From the NCBI GenBank assembly GCA_021397835.1, contig JAJFZO010000658.1, forward strand, positions 1,433,501 to 1,497,500: a stretch of DNA of 64,000 nucleotides. Reading direction: 5' to 3'. Shown here one piece after another: positions 37,349 to 50,100 of the stretch. Made by a program: the position numbers and the translations under genes. This stretch comes from Moringa oleifera. Lineage: Eukaryota > Streptophyta > Magnoliopsida > Brassicales > Moringaceae. The notes below the pieces were generated by a model that saw only the letters and a program-made list of their open reading frames with translations, was not told the origin of the DNA and did not search any database. Position 1 is the first letter of the stretch; each line of letters starts with the position of its first letter.

Positions 37349-37778
37349 TGCCCATTCAAAAGAAATGGAGAACTTGGAGGTTTTTGGGATTCTGGACCAG
37401 CGAAAGGCTCCCATAACATAATCTCTGACGTTGATGTGGATAAATATGGATACCTGCAACGCTTCCTCCGATATTCCTCTTTCTTTTCCTCGTTTTAATA
37501 ATAATATTTCTCATCGGCTTCAGCTCAACGATGCCCAAGCTCACCATTTGATTATCGCAACATTGCCCTTTCTACAGGAAAGAACAAGCAAGCATACAAT
37601 AAATTGAGATGGGTACTTAAGGGATTTCATATTGAAAGTATGGAGTCGTTTGATTGTAGAGGCAGCAGGTATTGAATGCAAATAATATTAAAAGTGGGTG
37701 TTGGAGCTAAAGAGAAGCGGTGGTTGCTTCTGTGCCTCATGGGTTGATGTGGTTACAGGCTGTTGCCTGTCTCCCTCT

Positions 37779-37785
37779 TACGTGG
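37779..37785. promoter_or_regulatory. ACGT-core element upstream of the RUP gene
   Basis: TACGTGG lies about 430 bases upstream of the preferred RUP start. ACGT cores of this kind are bound by HY5-type bZIP factors, and RUP genes are known HY5-dependent UV-B-induced genes in Arabidopsis. A single short word is weak evidence. Confidence 0.35.
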
Positions 37786-39299
37786 TTTAAGTTGAGCCTT
37801 TTGTCTCCCCAAACTTTTCTTTTCCATCCTCCCATTTCCCCTAACCATATAATATTTTATCAAAATTTTTTCTGTTGATTCTATTTTTATTATATTTTTA
37901 AAGCAATAATAAAATATAATAATTTAGTTAATTTAATATTTATTTATATAAATTATAAATATAATATCTAAAATACTTATGCTTTGATGATTGTTTAAAA
38001 TTAATCACATGTGGTGATATTCAAAAATACACATGCATTTTCAATTAATTCTAATTATGAATTGCTGTGGATTAGCTTATGTGAACCTAAAACATTAAAC
38101 CCATTGATTGACTCAGACAATGACCAATATAATTATGGACTTGACTACTGAGAGAGGGGATTTTCCTCTATCTTTGCTTGACTATTAGAACCAAAAAACA
38201 TTAATATATATGTCAATGTCCCTTAAACTAAAATTTTAAATTATCTTTTTTCATTTTATCTTAAAATAAGTTTAAACAATGTAAAAATTTTGACTTATAC
38301 ATCACCAATGATTTTTTTTTTTTAGAAGAACAAGTATTTGAATCAAGCCCATGTTTCAAAGTGATCATTATTTTTTGACTTTTCCAAAAAAAAAAAAGGG
38401 TATGCATTTATAAAAGGGCCCACTGTTCATCTTATCCAAAGAAAAGGGCAGCCCAGTGAAAAGCAAAAGGGGCCATCCATTAGCAGGCTGCTTTTTTTTT
38501 TTGGGTCCCCAACTTGTGGAAATAGGCACTGTGTCGTATGGCACCATGGTGAATGGTCTAAACTCTAAATAATAAAGTCAACATTACTCTTCCTCTTGCC
38601 ATTTCAAAACAAAATAGCTTATCACTAAGTGAATTAAGGGATACAATAAGATTGATGCCTGCAATTCCCAGGTGAATACACATTGGACTATGTGCATTTG
38701 GTGCTATGAATAATGGGCGCACTAGATGAAAAATGCCACGTTAAATAAATGTTATTTATTAGTTTAGTACATCCGCTTTGGATTTGTGTACCCGTGCTTT
38801 GTTGGTCCGTTTTTAGTTTGGATTAAGATTATTTGTTAAATTTTTGAGTACATATTGATCTATGATAATTTATTAAAATTTAATAAATTTATTTTTTTTA
38901 TTTATGTTATTTTATCATGTTAATATAATAAATTAATTTTTTTTTTAAAAAAAAATAGCACCAGCTTAATTTCAACAGAAAATTTTCAACTACTTAGTTA
39001 TTATATTTATATTTTTCAATCAGATGACATCAATTAATTGCCAAACCTTTTTTTTCCCCCTGTCCACAGTAGAGGTTGACTTTCCTCTCCTTGATAGAGG
39101 TTTATTGCTACTGTTTTCTTTAAAGCAGACAATTAGGAGACTGCATTGGCAAATTTGCGGAATATGATGAGAAAAATAATTCTGAGATTTGGAGAAATTA
39201 CATGAGGATCCGAGTTGCAATCATGTTAGACAACCATTAAAAAAGATGGAAAAAGATCAAAAGACCTCAGGGAGACTGGTACGTAGAGCACTTTAAATA
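37786..39299. other. AT-rich spacer left of the LINE
   Basis: No gene is visible. A and T runs are frequent (around 38312, 38388, 38490 and 38940). Confidence 0.55.
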
Positions 39300-42200
39300 T
39301 GAAAGGATGGGGACATTCTGCTTCATTTGAGGCTGCCTCGGTCATGTAGACAGACGCCGTAGTAAGCTCCTTACAGCTCAAGACACAGAGCTTCCCAAAG
39401 CTTAGGGAATATGGCTGCGAGCTCCTGCAAAAAGAGGGCGGACCGAGAAGGGAACGATGGCTTCGGGATGAAGTGGGACTATCGGAAACCAGAATTGGTA
39501 ATAAAACACAATTGGAGCCTAAGGATACAGAACCAGCGAGAGGATCGTCGGAATCTATGGCAGGATATCAGCATATAACCGAAAGAAAGGGAGAAAAATC
39601 CAAATCAACAGATAACTACAGATTTTCGTGAAGAAAAATAGAAGAAATGAGAGAAATCAAAGGGAATATAATGCAACTGGGCTAATATATTGGGCTGGAC
39701 CAAGGAAGTCCAAACAAACAGGCTGGAAATATATGGCGGAAGATGGGTTTGAAATAATGGACTATAGGAAGAGCAGGAGGGCTGAGAAATGAGAATGGAT
39801 TAGGCATTGAAGAAGGAGAGAGACTGTCGAAAGAAATAGAATCAGATTTCAGTGATGTTGGAAATCTGGGTTTGCAGATGGTAGTATGCTCGAAGTCAAC
39901 GGTACAGCCTGGTGAACAGGCCTGCCGATCGCCATGAATTGCGTCAGTTGGAACTGCCGAGGGCTTGGCAACCCTCGGGCAGTCCTAGCTTTTCGAGAGC
40001 TAGTAAAAGTAGAGAAGCCAGACATAGCATTTCTAATAAAACATGGGTAAAAAATATGAGATTATAAGGTATCCGTTGGCAACTGGGTTTTTGAAGGTGC
40101 ATTTTCGGTAGAAAGAGAGAGACGAGGAGGAGGTCTTGCATTAATCTGGAAGAAAGCGGAGATTTGCTCAATTAGGAACTACTCCCAGAATCATATTGAC
40201 GTAGATATCGGAGATGGACAAAATCCCCCGTGGAGGTTAACCAGATTCTATGGATTTCCGGAGAGAACGACGGGATTCTTGGGCATTGCTGAGAACTCTG
40301 TATAGCGATTCAAGCTCACCATGGCTTTGCATTGGAGATTTTAATGAGGCCCTGCATCCAAGTGAGAAAATGGGTCAGAATCCCCAACCGAATTGGTTAA
40401 TTCATGGGTTCAGGGAAGTGGTGGAGAGCTGTGGATTGGTTGACTTACAACTACACGGGTATGGCTTCACTTGGAAAAGAGGTTGCGGGACTGCTAACTG
40501 GGTGGCGGAGAGACTGGATCGAGCTATGGTCACACAAGAGTGGCTCGATATCTTTCCTGGGGCCAGACTGACAAACCTGGTTTCCCGCCTCTGATCATTC
40601 ACCACTAAAACTGGAAACACAAGAAAGGAGGGAGTTCTATCGAAAACAAAAATTCAGATTTAAAAACTGCTGGTTAAGAGAAATGACATTGCCTGACATT
40701 GTAGAAGATAACTGGAGAAACACAAAAGGACAAGAATTGCTTAGAAGATTAAACAAATGTGGATCTACTTTGGATTACTGGGGGAAAGAATTAAACCGCA
40801 ATCTTCCTCGAGAAATTAAAAAGCCGAAACGAATGATGGAGGAGCTGAGGGACAGAAGGGACGCTATATCAGTAGAAAGATTCCTGCAAACAAAAGAGAA
40901 ATTGGCTACCCTGCTAATGCAGCAAGAAGACCATTGGAAGCAAAGAGCAAAGTGCTTCTGGCTAATGATAGGAGATAGCAATACAAGGTTCTTCCATGCA
41001 ACGGCTTCTACTAGGCGGAGAACAAACAGAATACATTACATTATCTGTACAATGAGCAAGGGGAATGTGTCACTAGGAGGGAGGATCTGGCAGAGATGAT
41101 TAAGGCATTTTTTACAAACCTCTTCTCTGCTCAGGAAAACCAAGTTGATAGGATTACTTAACTGATCCAGCAGACGGTATCCAGAGACGATAACTGCAAA
41201 CTGCTGGAAGACTTTACTTTGGAGGAGTTTGAGAAGGCAATGTTCCAGATGCATCTAGCCAAATCTCCAGGACCAGATGGCTTTAATCCAAGATTTTTCC
41301 AGAAATTCTGGCATCTCCTTGGTAAGGATATCTTTATAACTGCTACATCTTGGTTAAAGAATCAGGAATCCCCCCCAGAACTCAATAGCACATCTATTGT
41401 TCTAATACCAAAATGTGACTCGCGAAGGAATGTTAAAGACTTTTTCTCCCTATTGCACATTGTAATGTGGTATATAAAGTGATAGCTAAAGAATTAGCTA
41501 ACAGACCAAAAAATCTACTGCCAAATCTCATCTTAGATGCTCAATCTGCATTTATTCCTGGGAGGGCTATCACTGACAATATCCTAGCTGCCTTTGAGAT
41601 TGTCCATCATCTGAAGAGGAAGAATAGAGGAAATAAGTGAGAGGGAGCTTTAGATATAGATGTGAGCAAGGTATAAGACAGATTTTTATGGAATTTCCTT
41701 TATAATATTATGAACAAGCTGGGATTTGATAAGAGGTGGATATAAATGATTATGATGTGTGTCAAAACAGTTGCTTATAAGGTCATGTTTAATGGTATGG
41801 AAGTTGATCCTATTATACCTAGAAGAGGACTCTGTAAAGGGGGACCCTTTATCTCCTTATTTGTTTATTCTTTATGTAGAGGGCCTGTACACACTAATCA
41901 GAAATGCAGAGAGAAAAGGAGCTCTGCATGGTTCGAAGATCTGCAGAGAAAATCCAGCTGTTTCTCACCTATTGTTTGCAGATGACAGCTTCTTCTTCTT
42001 TAGAGCCAATGTTAGGGAAGTAGAGAATACGAAGCAAATACTAACGGACAATGAGAGAGAGGCTCCGGAAGAAGCTGCAAGGTGGGAAGAATAAGTTACT
42101 ATCCAGAGCGGGAAGAGAAATTGTGATAAAAACAGTGGCTCAAGCAATCCCAACATATTGCATGAGCACTTTCTTATTCCAAAAGGGTTATGTGAGGAGT

Positions 42201-43800
42201 TATAAAGATGCTCAATTCATTCTGGTGGGAAAAAAAAGTCTAGTGAAAGCAAAAGTATTCATTGGCTGCAATGGGACAGACTTTGTATGAGAAAGGAGGA
42301 TAGGGGTATGGGATTCAGGAATCTATATGGGTTCAACTTAGCTCTCCTCAGTAAACAGGGATGGAACTCGCCGTCGAAATCAAATGCTCTGGTGAGTCGG
42401 TTGCTCAAAGCTAGATACTTCCCCCATGGGGACTTCGTGAAGGCTGCCCTAGACAACAATGCAAGCTATACATGGAGAGGTATTTGGGAGGCAAGCAAGG
42501 TGCTGAAAAAAGGCTGTAGATGGAGGATAGGCAGAGGAAATGACATCTTGGTGTGGAAAGACCTGGGCTAAAGAAAAAAGGAAACTTTAAGTTATAATCT
42601 CCCATAATCCCAGACCTTCAATATACCATGGTAAAAGAATCGTGGATTCCAAACTCCACTAAGTGGCATGTGGACCTACTTCGAGACTTGTTCTGCGAAC
42701 GGGATATCCTGGAAATCACAAGTATCATGGTTAGTAATTCATCCACAGAGGATAAAATCATTTGGCACTTTACAGCAAAGATGGTCGTCGCCACGTCAAA
42801 TCTGGCTATAGAATTGCAATGGCAGACCAAGCTAACACAGTAATCCCTGGGCACTGGACTGTCATTTGGAATCTGAAACTACCACCAAAAGTTAAAGATT
42901 TCATCTGGAGGCTTTGCAGAAGATGCCTCCCACCAGATCAAGGCTCATTGAACAAGGTTGCAATTTACAAGAAACAAGTCCAATTTGTGGAGAAGAGGCT
43001 GAAAATGTAAGGCATATTTTCTTCCTTTGCCTTTTTACTTGTAGGTGCTGGGAAGTTGCTGAATTTGTGGGGTCATTTACAGTTGAAAATCCTTTTAGTG
43101 ACTGATTTTTCAAAGTATTAGATAGTATGGAAGCAAGAAGAAGGCTGAAATTCTGCATGGTGCTCTGGAGTATTTGGGGAGCAAGAAACAAGGTCCCGAG
43201 GAACTGGGATCCTACTCCGCAGAAAACAGTGCAGAATGCAATGGGGCTTTTGCATGCCTGGACAGCTGCAAGAAACCCAGATGAAGACAGTAGTACTGGC
43301 AAAAGAGCCAGGATACCAAAGATGGGCTAGACCTGAACCAGGACACTTAGAAGTGTTGTGTTGATGCTGCCATGTTTAAGGAACAAAACTTAGTAGGAAT
43401 GGGGACAGTAGTCAGAGATCACTTAGGGCAATTTACCCAGGCATGAAAAATGACAATTGAAGGCAGATTACTACCTAAAGAGGCCGAAGCATTGACTGTA
43501 CAGGAGGCTGTCTCACGGATCCTACACCATAATCTTCAGCACATGATCTTTGAAACAGAGTCTTGGCTCGAATTTGACAGAATTTGGTCTATTGATTAAT
43601 GATTGTAAAGCCCTATTTAAACTGAGAAATAATTTTTCATTTCAATATGTAATTCCAGGAGCAAATATGGTTGCTCATAATTTAACTAGAGCATCATACT
43701 TACATGCTAGTCCGACATTTTGGATAAAGTTTCTTTCATTTTTGAGTGCTCAATTAATCTCAGATCTTTAATAAAATATTGAGTTTACTTTAAAAAAAAA
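39300..43800 (+). mobile_element. decayed L1-type LINE with RNase H region
   Basis: A non-LTR retrotransposon lies on the plus strand. From 39934 the endonuclease domain starts MNCVSWNCRGLGNP, with later pieces PWLCIGDFNEALHPSEKMG and GYGFTWKRG. The reverse transcriptase has AKSPGPDGFNPRFFQKFW (41264), DAQSAFIPGRAITDNILAAF, GDPLSPYLFILYVEGLY and the catalytic SHLLFADDSFFFF (41966). A zinc-knuckle-like zf-RVT region (WNLKLPPKVKDFIWRLCRRC, then CPICGEEAENVRHIFF read across frames) covers 42860-43070. A plant-type RNase H tail with EAEALTVQEAV and ANMVAHNLTRASYL covers 43370-43760. An A-run ends it at about 43791-43800. Many stops and frameshifts (for example 40048, 41158 and 41639) show it is dead. 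The 5' end is approximate and no target duplication was confirmed. Confidence 0.88.
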
Positions 43801-44198
43801 ATTGTCAAACTTGTTAGTGAAAAACTGAATAGTGCATGTGGAGATGTACATAGCTTGACGAAAATAAGATGTCTTCCTCTGAACTTGAGGAATCCAACAG
43901 ACTAAAACCAACCCATTTCGTGGTTGATATATTGGGTTAAAACCTAGGACCGTTACATTTAACCGAATTTGAACTTTATTGGTCTAGGCTTGCAGGATCT
44001 CCTGGCCCAATCCATGCCTTCTTCTATATCAGAGAGCCTGCCAGGTTGGTGTTGTTTTTCTTAGTCGTTTTGTGATGGCGAGGGAGTCTCTGTCAAGTGA
44101 GAGAAGGGAAAGCGCGCCAAATCAACGAACCGTCAGCACCGAGGTTGCTATTGTTACTCTCCGGCCACAGCAGCAATCATCATCATTGTAAATGAATA
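43801..44198 (+). promoter_or_regulatory. MSH3 promoter with E2F-type site
   Basis: The 400 bases between the LINE tail and MSH3 contain GCGCCAAA at 44114-44121, which reads TTTGGCGC on the minus strand. This matches the E2F consensus TTTSSCGC and lies about 80 bases before the start codon. GGCCCA lies near 44004. S-phase expression of a mismatch-repair gene fits, but this is motif evidence only. Confidence 0.55.
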
Positions 44199-47100
44199 AT
44201 GGGTAAGCAGAAGCAGCAAGTCATTTCTCGTTTCTTTGCTCCCAAATCCAAAACCCCATCATCACCGTCACCAACACCAGCCCCTGCGTCTTCTTCTTCA
44301 CAAAACCCGAACCCACCAACTCCTCCGCCTAAAATCTCCGCCACGGTCTCTTTCTCTCCAGCTAAACGCAAGCTTCTGTCTGCCCGCGTCGCCTCCTCCA
44401 CACCCAAGAAGCCTAAACTATCTCCCCACACCCAAAATCCAGTGCCCAACCCCTCCCTCCACCAAAGATTTCTCCGAAAACTTCTGGAACCTTCGATTGC
44501 TTCAGAACCTTCTACTCAATCATCCATCCCTAACCCGAAAAAGTACACCCCTTTGGAGCAACAGGTGGTCGAGCTCAAGAGAAAGTACCCAGATGTCCTC
44601 TTGATGGTTGAAGTTGGTTACAAGTACCGGTTTTTTGGGGAGGATGCGGAAATCGCCGCGAGGGTGTTGGGTGTTTATGCTCACATGGATCACAATTTCA
44701 TGACCGCAAGTATTCCAACTTTCCGATTAAATGTACATGTGAGAAGGCTGGTTAGTGCCGGTTACAAGGTGGGTGTGGTTAAACAGACAGAGACTGCAGC
44801 TATTAAGGCCCATGGGTTGAACCGGGCGGGTCCTTTTTGCAGGGGCCTGTCTGCTCTGTACACGAAAGCCACCCTTGAGGCGGCTGAGGAAGTTGGGGGA
44901 GGGGAGGAGGGGTGCGGAGGAGAGAGTAACTATATGGTTTGTGTAGTGGAGAGGAGTATTGTGGTACAAAACCCCGATTGTGGTTTGGAAAGTGGGTTTG
45001 ATGTGAGGATTGGGATTGTTGGGGTTGAGATATCAACAGGAGATGTTGTTCATGGGGAGTTCAATGATAATTTTATGAGGAGTGGGCTTGAGGCTGTCAT
45101 TCTGAGCTTGTCTCCTGTGGAGCTTCTTCTTGGGGAGCCTATGTCTAAGCAGACAGAGAAGGTAGTTTATGGTTATGAGAATGTTCGATGTGTTAGGAAC
45201 TGCTATTCTCATTTACCCACCAGCTTCCTTGTAATACTGCATTGAACTTTTTGCTAGACTATTTTCACATGTGGACCTGGTTATTATATTCTTTGTTGTG
45301 AGGCTTGTTTCTACTGTGGTGTCTTATCTGTGTGGCCACTGGTTTTGAGTGGAAGTGCTCTTAATAAGAAAGTAGATTCGCAAAAAGCTGCATGGAGGAT
45401 GTGGCTGGGAACAGATAGAGCTTACCAGTCGTTTAGTTATTTGATATTCTTGTAAATCTTCATTAACTGTCTTTCAAATCTTTCAACCGGTATCTTTTGT
45501 GTTCATAGAAGGAAAATTTTTGAGTTCATGACATCAATAAAGCATGTCAAGGATGTTTCGTGCTGGTTTCACTAAGATGATAAAGCTTGTTGGTGGATTC
45601 TCTGCTGGTTAAGATAATGGTTCTGTAATTCATTTTATTTAAACATGACTAGAGAAGAAGTTAGTGAAAAATTTTCAATTTGGACATTTAAAACCATAAT
45701 TTAACCTTTGCCTCAAATCATACAATAGGAATGTTGCCAACCTTGGTTTCTGTTTTTTAGATAGGAATGTGTGCACAACTAATTACATAGAAAGGCCTAA
45801 CTTCATCATCTCCAAATATATACTTTGACCACTATATTACATAGTTTTCCTATTGTGCTTTGATATGTATTTCAGGCCGCTCTGTCAATGATCTTTCATA
45901 TAGGAACCTATTATTCCTTGTGAATAGGGAAGGTTGAGATGGGCCTAGAAGAGAAGAGACACTGGACTGAATGATTGGAATTTCCTGATAAGTACAAACA
46001 AACAACTTTTATTTGGTCATCATTGATTCAGTTTGAATATTAACAGGGCTGCATATACACTGCATATAGCTGACCAGGAGATTCAACTCATTCGGTTTCT
46101 CCTAGGCTTCAGACTATTAGAGTTGTTGTTTATCTCAAAAGTATAGCAAGTTCTTAACATGGTGTTAGAGCAATCCCTTTTTCTTCATTAAAATCTTACA
46201 CTTTTTTATTCTTTCAATATAATACATGCTTGATTATTCTAGTATCATTTATTACCAGTTGCTGCTCACATATGCTGGACCTGCATCAAATGTTCGTGTG
46301 GAGCGTGCCTCACGAGATCGCTTCAGTGATGGTGGTGCTCTGGCAGACATTATGTCTGTCTATGAGGACATGGGTGTGGATGGTTCAGCCGATAATCAAG
46401 AAAAGAAAAGAGTTGTGACAGAACAAGGAAACTGTGACGTGACAATTCAGGTTTGATGTCTAGGAACTTTGTTTTTTGCTCCATACACAAAGAAACATCA
46501 AATATTAATTTATATGTTGTTGGTCTGAGCATTTATTCTTAAAGGTCCGCTAGTGGAAATATTTGTTTCTTGCCTCTTCTTACATCATTAACGTTGTTAC
46601 ATTTCTTTTATAGCGATGCTGTTGTTTCTTATCAAGTGCTCTGCTAGTTTATTTATTTGATTTTCCTGACTTTGGCTTATGAAGGGAATTATGAACATGC
46701 CAGCTTTGGCTGTCCAAGCATTAGCCTTAACCATTCATCATCTCAAGCAGTTTGGATTCGAACGAATTGTGTTACTCGGAGCTTCATTTCGTTCCTTATC
46801 AAGCAGCATGGAGATGACACTCTCAGTCAATGTACTTCAACAATTGGAGGTAAATCAACTTTGTGTATAATGCCCTGGAACTTCTAAAGTGTTGGTTCCC
46901 ATGTCATCTTCTCTCAGCAATCTTTTTTTTTTTTAAATGGCCCATCTACTACCAACTGTCATTCCCAGGTTTTGTTGGAATTCAGAGGTTGGATCAGGAC
47001 AAGTGTTTACTGGAAACAGCATACTGATCCTTCCTGTATAGGCATATCTATGTTGATCGTAAGGTTGGATCAGTGAATTTAGATTCCTGAATATGATTCC

Positions 47101-50100
47101 AGCCAATATTTATGTTTGTCAACGGTGTGGCGTACCTAGCAGTTGAACTCAAAATGCTGTGCAAATACTGCAAGGAATAAACATTGGATCTATAGTAACT
47201 TGTTGGAATTTCCTCTGAAATTGCTGCAGATTTCCCAGTTTTTATTTTTTTTTTTCTGCAGAAACAAAAAGCAGTATATTACTTATGAAGCACTAAGGGG
47301 GTGCAAACCGTTACATGTATAGTTAGCCTAAGAAATTAACAGTTCTATGATGTCAACCACATTTACCAAATAATCCTGAGTCCCAGGACTTCAAAATACT
47401 AATCCAAGGCTCCCTCAATACCAGTATTGTTGTCTCAACATTTTCAAAGGCCCCCCTATTTCTCTCCCTTCAAGCACTCCAAAAATGATATGTGGAATCA
47501 TCTTCGTTAGTGTTCTCCTTTCTCTTCCCACGCTCATTCTTCACCATACCATTAGTTCCATAACCACTGACCCTGCAGCAGTAAACCAGGAAGTGCCCCG
47601 CAGTTGAAGTACTGATGTCCAAAGCTGAGCCATCCAGTCACACTCCACCAGTAGATGATAGACTGTTTCTTCATGTTCCTTACATAGATAGCATCGATTA
47701 GCCAGTATCTTTCTCCACTTTTTCAGGTTATCTAAGGTCAAAATCTTCCCTTTCACTGCCTCCTATGTAAAGAACGTTGCCTTAGGGGGAACTTTGAATT
47801 TCCATACCAGTTTCCAGGGAAACAGTCTCACCTTGTTTCCCTTACACATCCCCTTAAAAAAAAAAAAAAAAAACTTGATAGAAAAATAATCTCTCACACT
47901 TCTGCCCATTTTCCATGGTACTGTCCTCCGCATCATTTACTGTATCGTAATTCTGGAATGTCTCATACAGCCCCTTAATTTGCCATTAACTCCCAGTCTT
48001 GAGCATTCCTTCTTAACTGCACAAACCAGGCTCCCTCCTCCTTGCATTCATAAACACAAGCACCTTTGTTACATGCCAGTGCAAAGACATCAAAGAACCT
48101 TTCTCTCAAAAGCTCTTCTCTGCACCATTTATCATACCAAAATTTTCTCTTATCTCCCTTTGCCAACTTGAAACTGATCCTCTCCTTAAATTCCTCCCAC
48201 CCTATTCTAATTGCCTTCTACACACTCACCCCATATGCTCCACTACCTCTCTTAGTCATCCATCCCCTTTCCAACTTCCTGTATTTGACCCCTGCTATTT
48301 TCCTCCACAGAATTCTCTCTGTCATAAACCTCCATAACAATTTGCCTACCAATGCCTTGTTGAAACTTGCCATATTAATTCCCAGCGCACCTTTAGACAT
48401 AGATTGGGTGACCTCCTCGCACCTTACAAGGAGGTACTTGCGACTGTCCTCCAAGTCTCCTCACAAGAACTTTCTCTGTATCGCTTCCACCTTACTAGCA
48501 ACTTTCCTTAGGGATATGAAATAAATGGACAGATTAGAAAGGGTAATCTTGATCAGTGTTAGTCTCCCTGCCTTTGATAGATACTTCTTTTTCCATCCTG
48601 TAAGTTTGTGTTCAAACCTCTCCACCACCCCATTCCACTCCTCAATCTCCTTATGTTTTGCACCCAGCGGCATTCCTAGGTATTTTACCGGCAACTCCAT
48701 TAGCTTACCCCCCAAAATGGATGCTAATGCTTCCTTAGTCTCTACTGCCCCTACTGTTATGATCTCTGTTTTCTTCAAGTTTATTTTCAACCCAAAGACA
48801 GCTTCAAATATGAGTAATATGCCCTTTAAATTGATGACTTGCTCCTCCTTCGCTTCACAAAACATTGTAGTATCGTTAGCAAACAGTATGTGGGACACCG
48901 TTATCACATTCTCGCTACTGTCCACCTTAAAACCATCCAGCAGGCCCCTGCTCACAGCTTTGGACAGCAGCCCATTGAGGGCTTTCATAACTACAATAAA
49001 CAGTAGGGGAGACAATGGATCTCCCTGTCTTAAGCCCCTAGTAGCCTTGAAAAATGGTTCGGACACCCGTTCACCATCACTAATGCACCATTTACTATCA
49101 CAACCCACTGTCCCTAACATGTACATCAAAAAATTCCATGACACATGGTCATAAGCCTTTTTCATATCTAGTTTGCACGCTAGCCCGCTTCTATCCGCTT
49201 TTACCGAACTATCCACAATTTCATTTGCAATTAAAACAGCATCAAGAATCTGGTTCCCCATGCATTTTGGTTCTCACTGATCACTCTTTCCACTATCAAG
49301 CCCATTCTTCTTACTAAAACTTTTGACAGTGACTTATATACACACTCCACAAGACTAATTAGTCTATATTTTGTAATACTTACAGCCTCATATCTCTTAG
49401 GAATTAATACAATAAAAGTTGCATTAAGTTATCTTATGAATTAACCTCAGGATATCCCCTTTTACTGCCTCCCAATTTGATTTTAGGAAGGCCATGGTAA
49501 AACTGTCAGGTCTAGGAGCTTTGTCCCCCATTGCACTCTTTTAAGGCATTGCAAATTGTCTCCTCCCCAAACTGCCTCTCAATGTGGTCCCTCAGTTTAG
49601 TGTCAATCTGCTTGAAATCTACTCCTTCCAATTTTGGTCTCCACCCCTCTGATTCCTTTTAGAGTTTCAAATAAAAATTCCTTACCACCTCCTTCAGCTC
49701 CTCCTCTTCCATTAAACTTTCAGCCTCAATTTGCAGTTTCCTTAAGTAATTGCATCTCCTGTGAGCATTTGCACTTTATGAAAGTAAGCAGTGTTTTTGG
49801 TCCCTTTCCTCAACCACAAACGCCTTTGAATTTTGTCTCCATGATATTTCCTTCATTTTCAGCAGCTGCACCAGTTCATTATTTACTGCCATTCTCCTTA
49901 TTTGACTCTCCCCATCACTCGGTCGACCAATGAGAATGCTATCTAGCTCCTGCCTACAACTTATCTTTCTGTTGCCCCAAATTTCGAAACTACTCCTTTC
50001 TTCATTTTTTCACCTCTTCCTTTACTAGTTTTAGCTTCCTCGCTACCACAAAGTTGGCATTGCCTTCCTCCCTTATCACTTCCCACCAACTCTGTACAAG

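Noticed and set aside
44183..44604. Open frames overlapping MSH3 exon 1 in other frames and on the other strand.
   Set aside because: These are shadows of the GC-richer MSH3 N-terminal coding sequence.
48066..49154. Long plus-strand open frames (152 and 209 codons) in MSH3 intron 3.
   Set aside because: They are the complement of the LINE reverse transcriptase frames on the minus strand.
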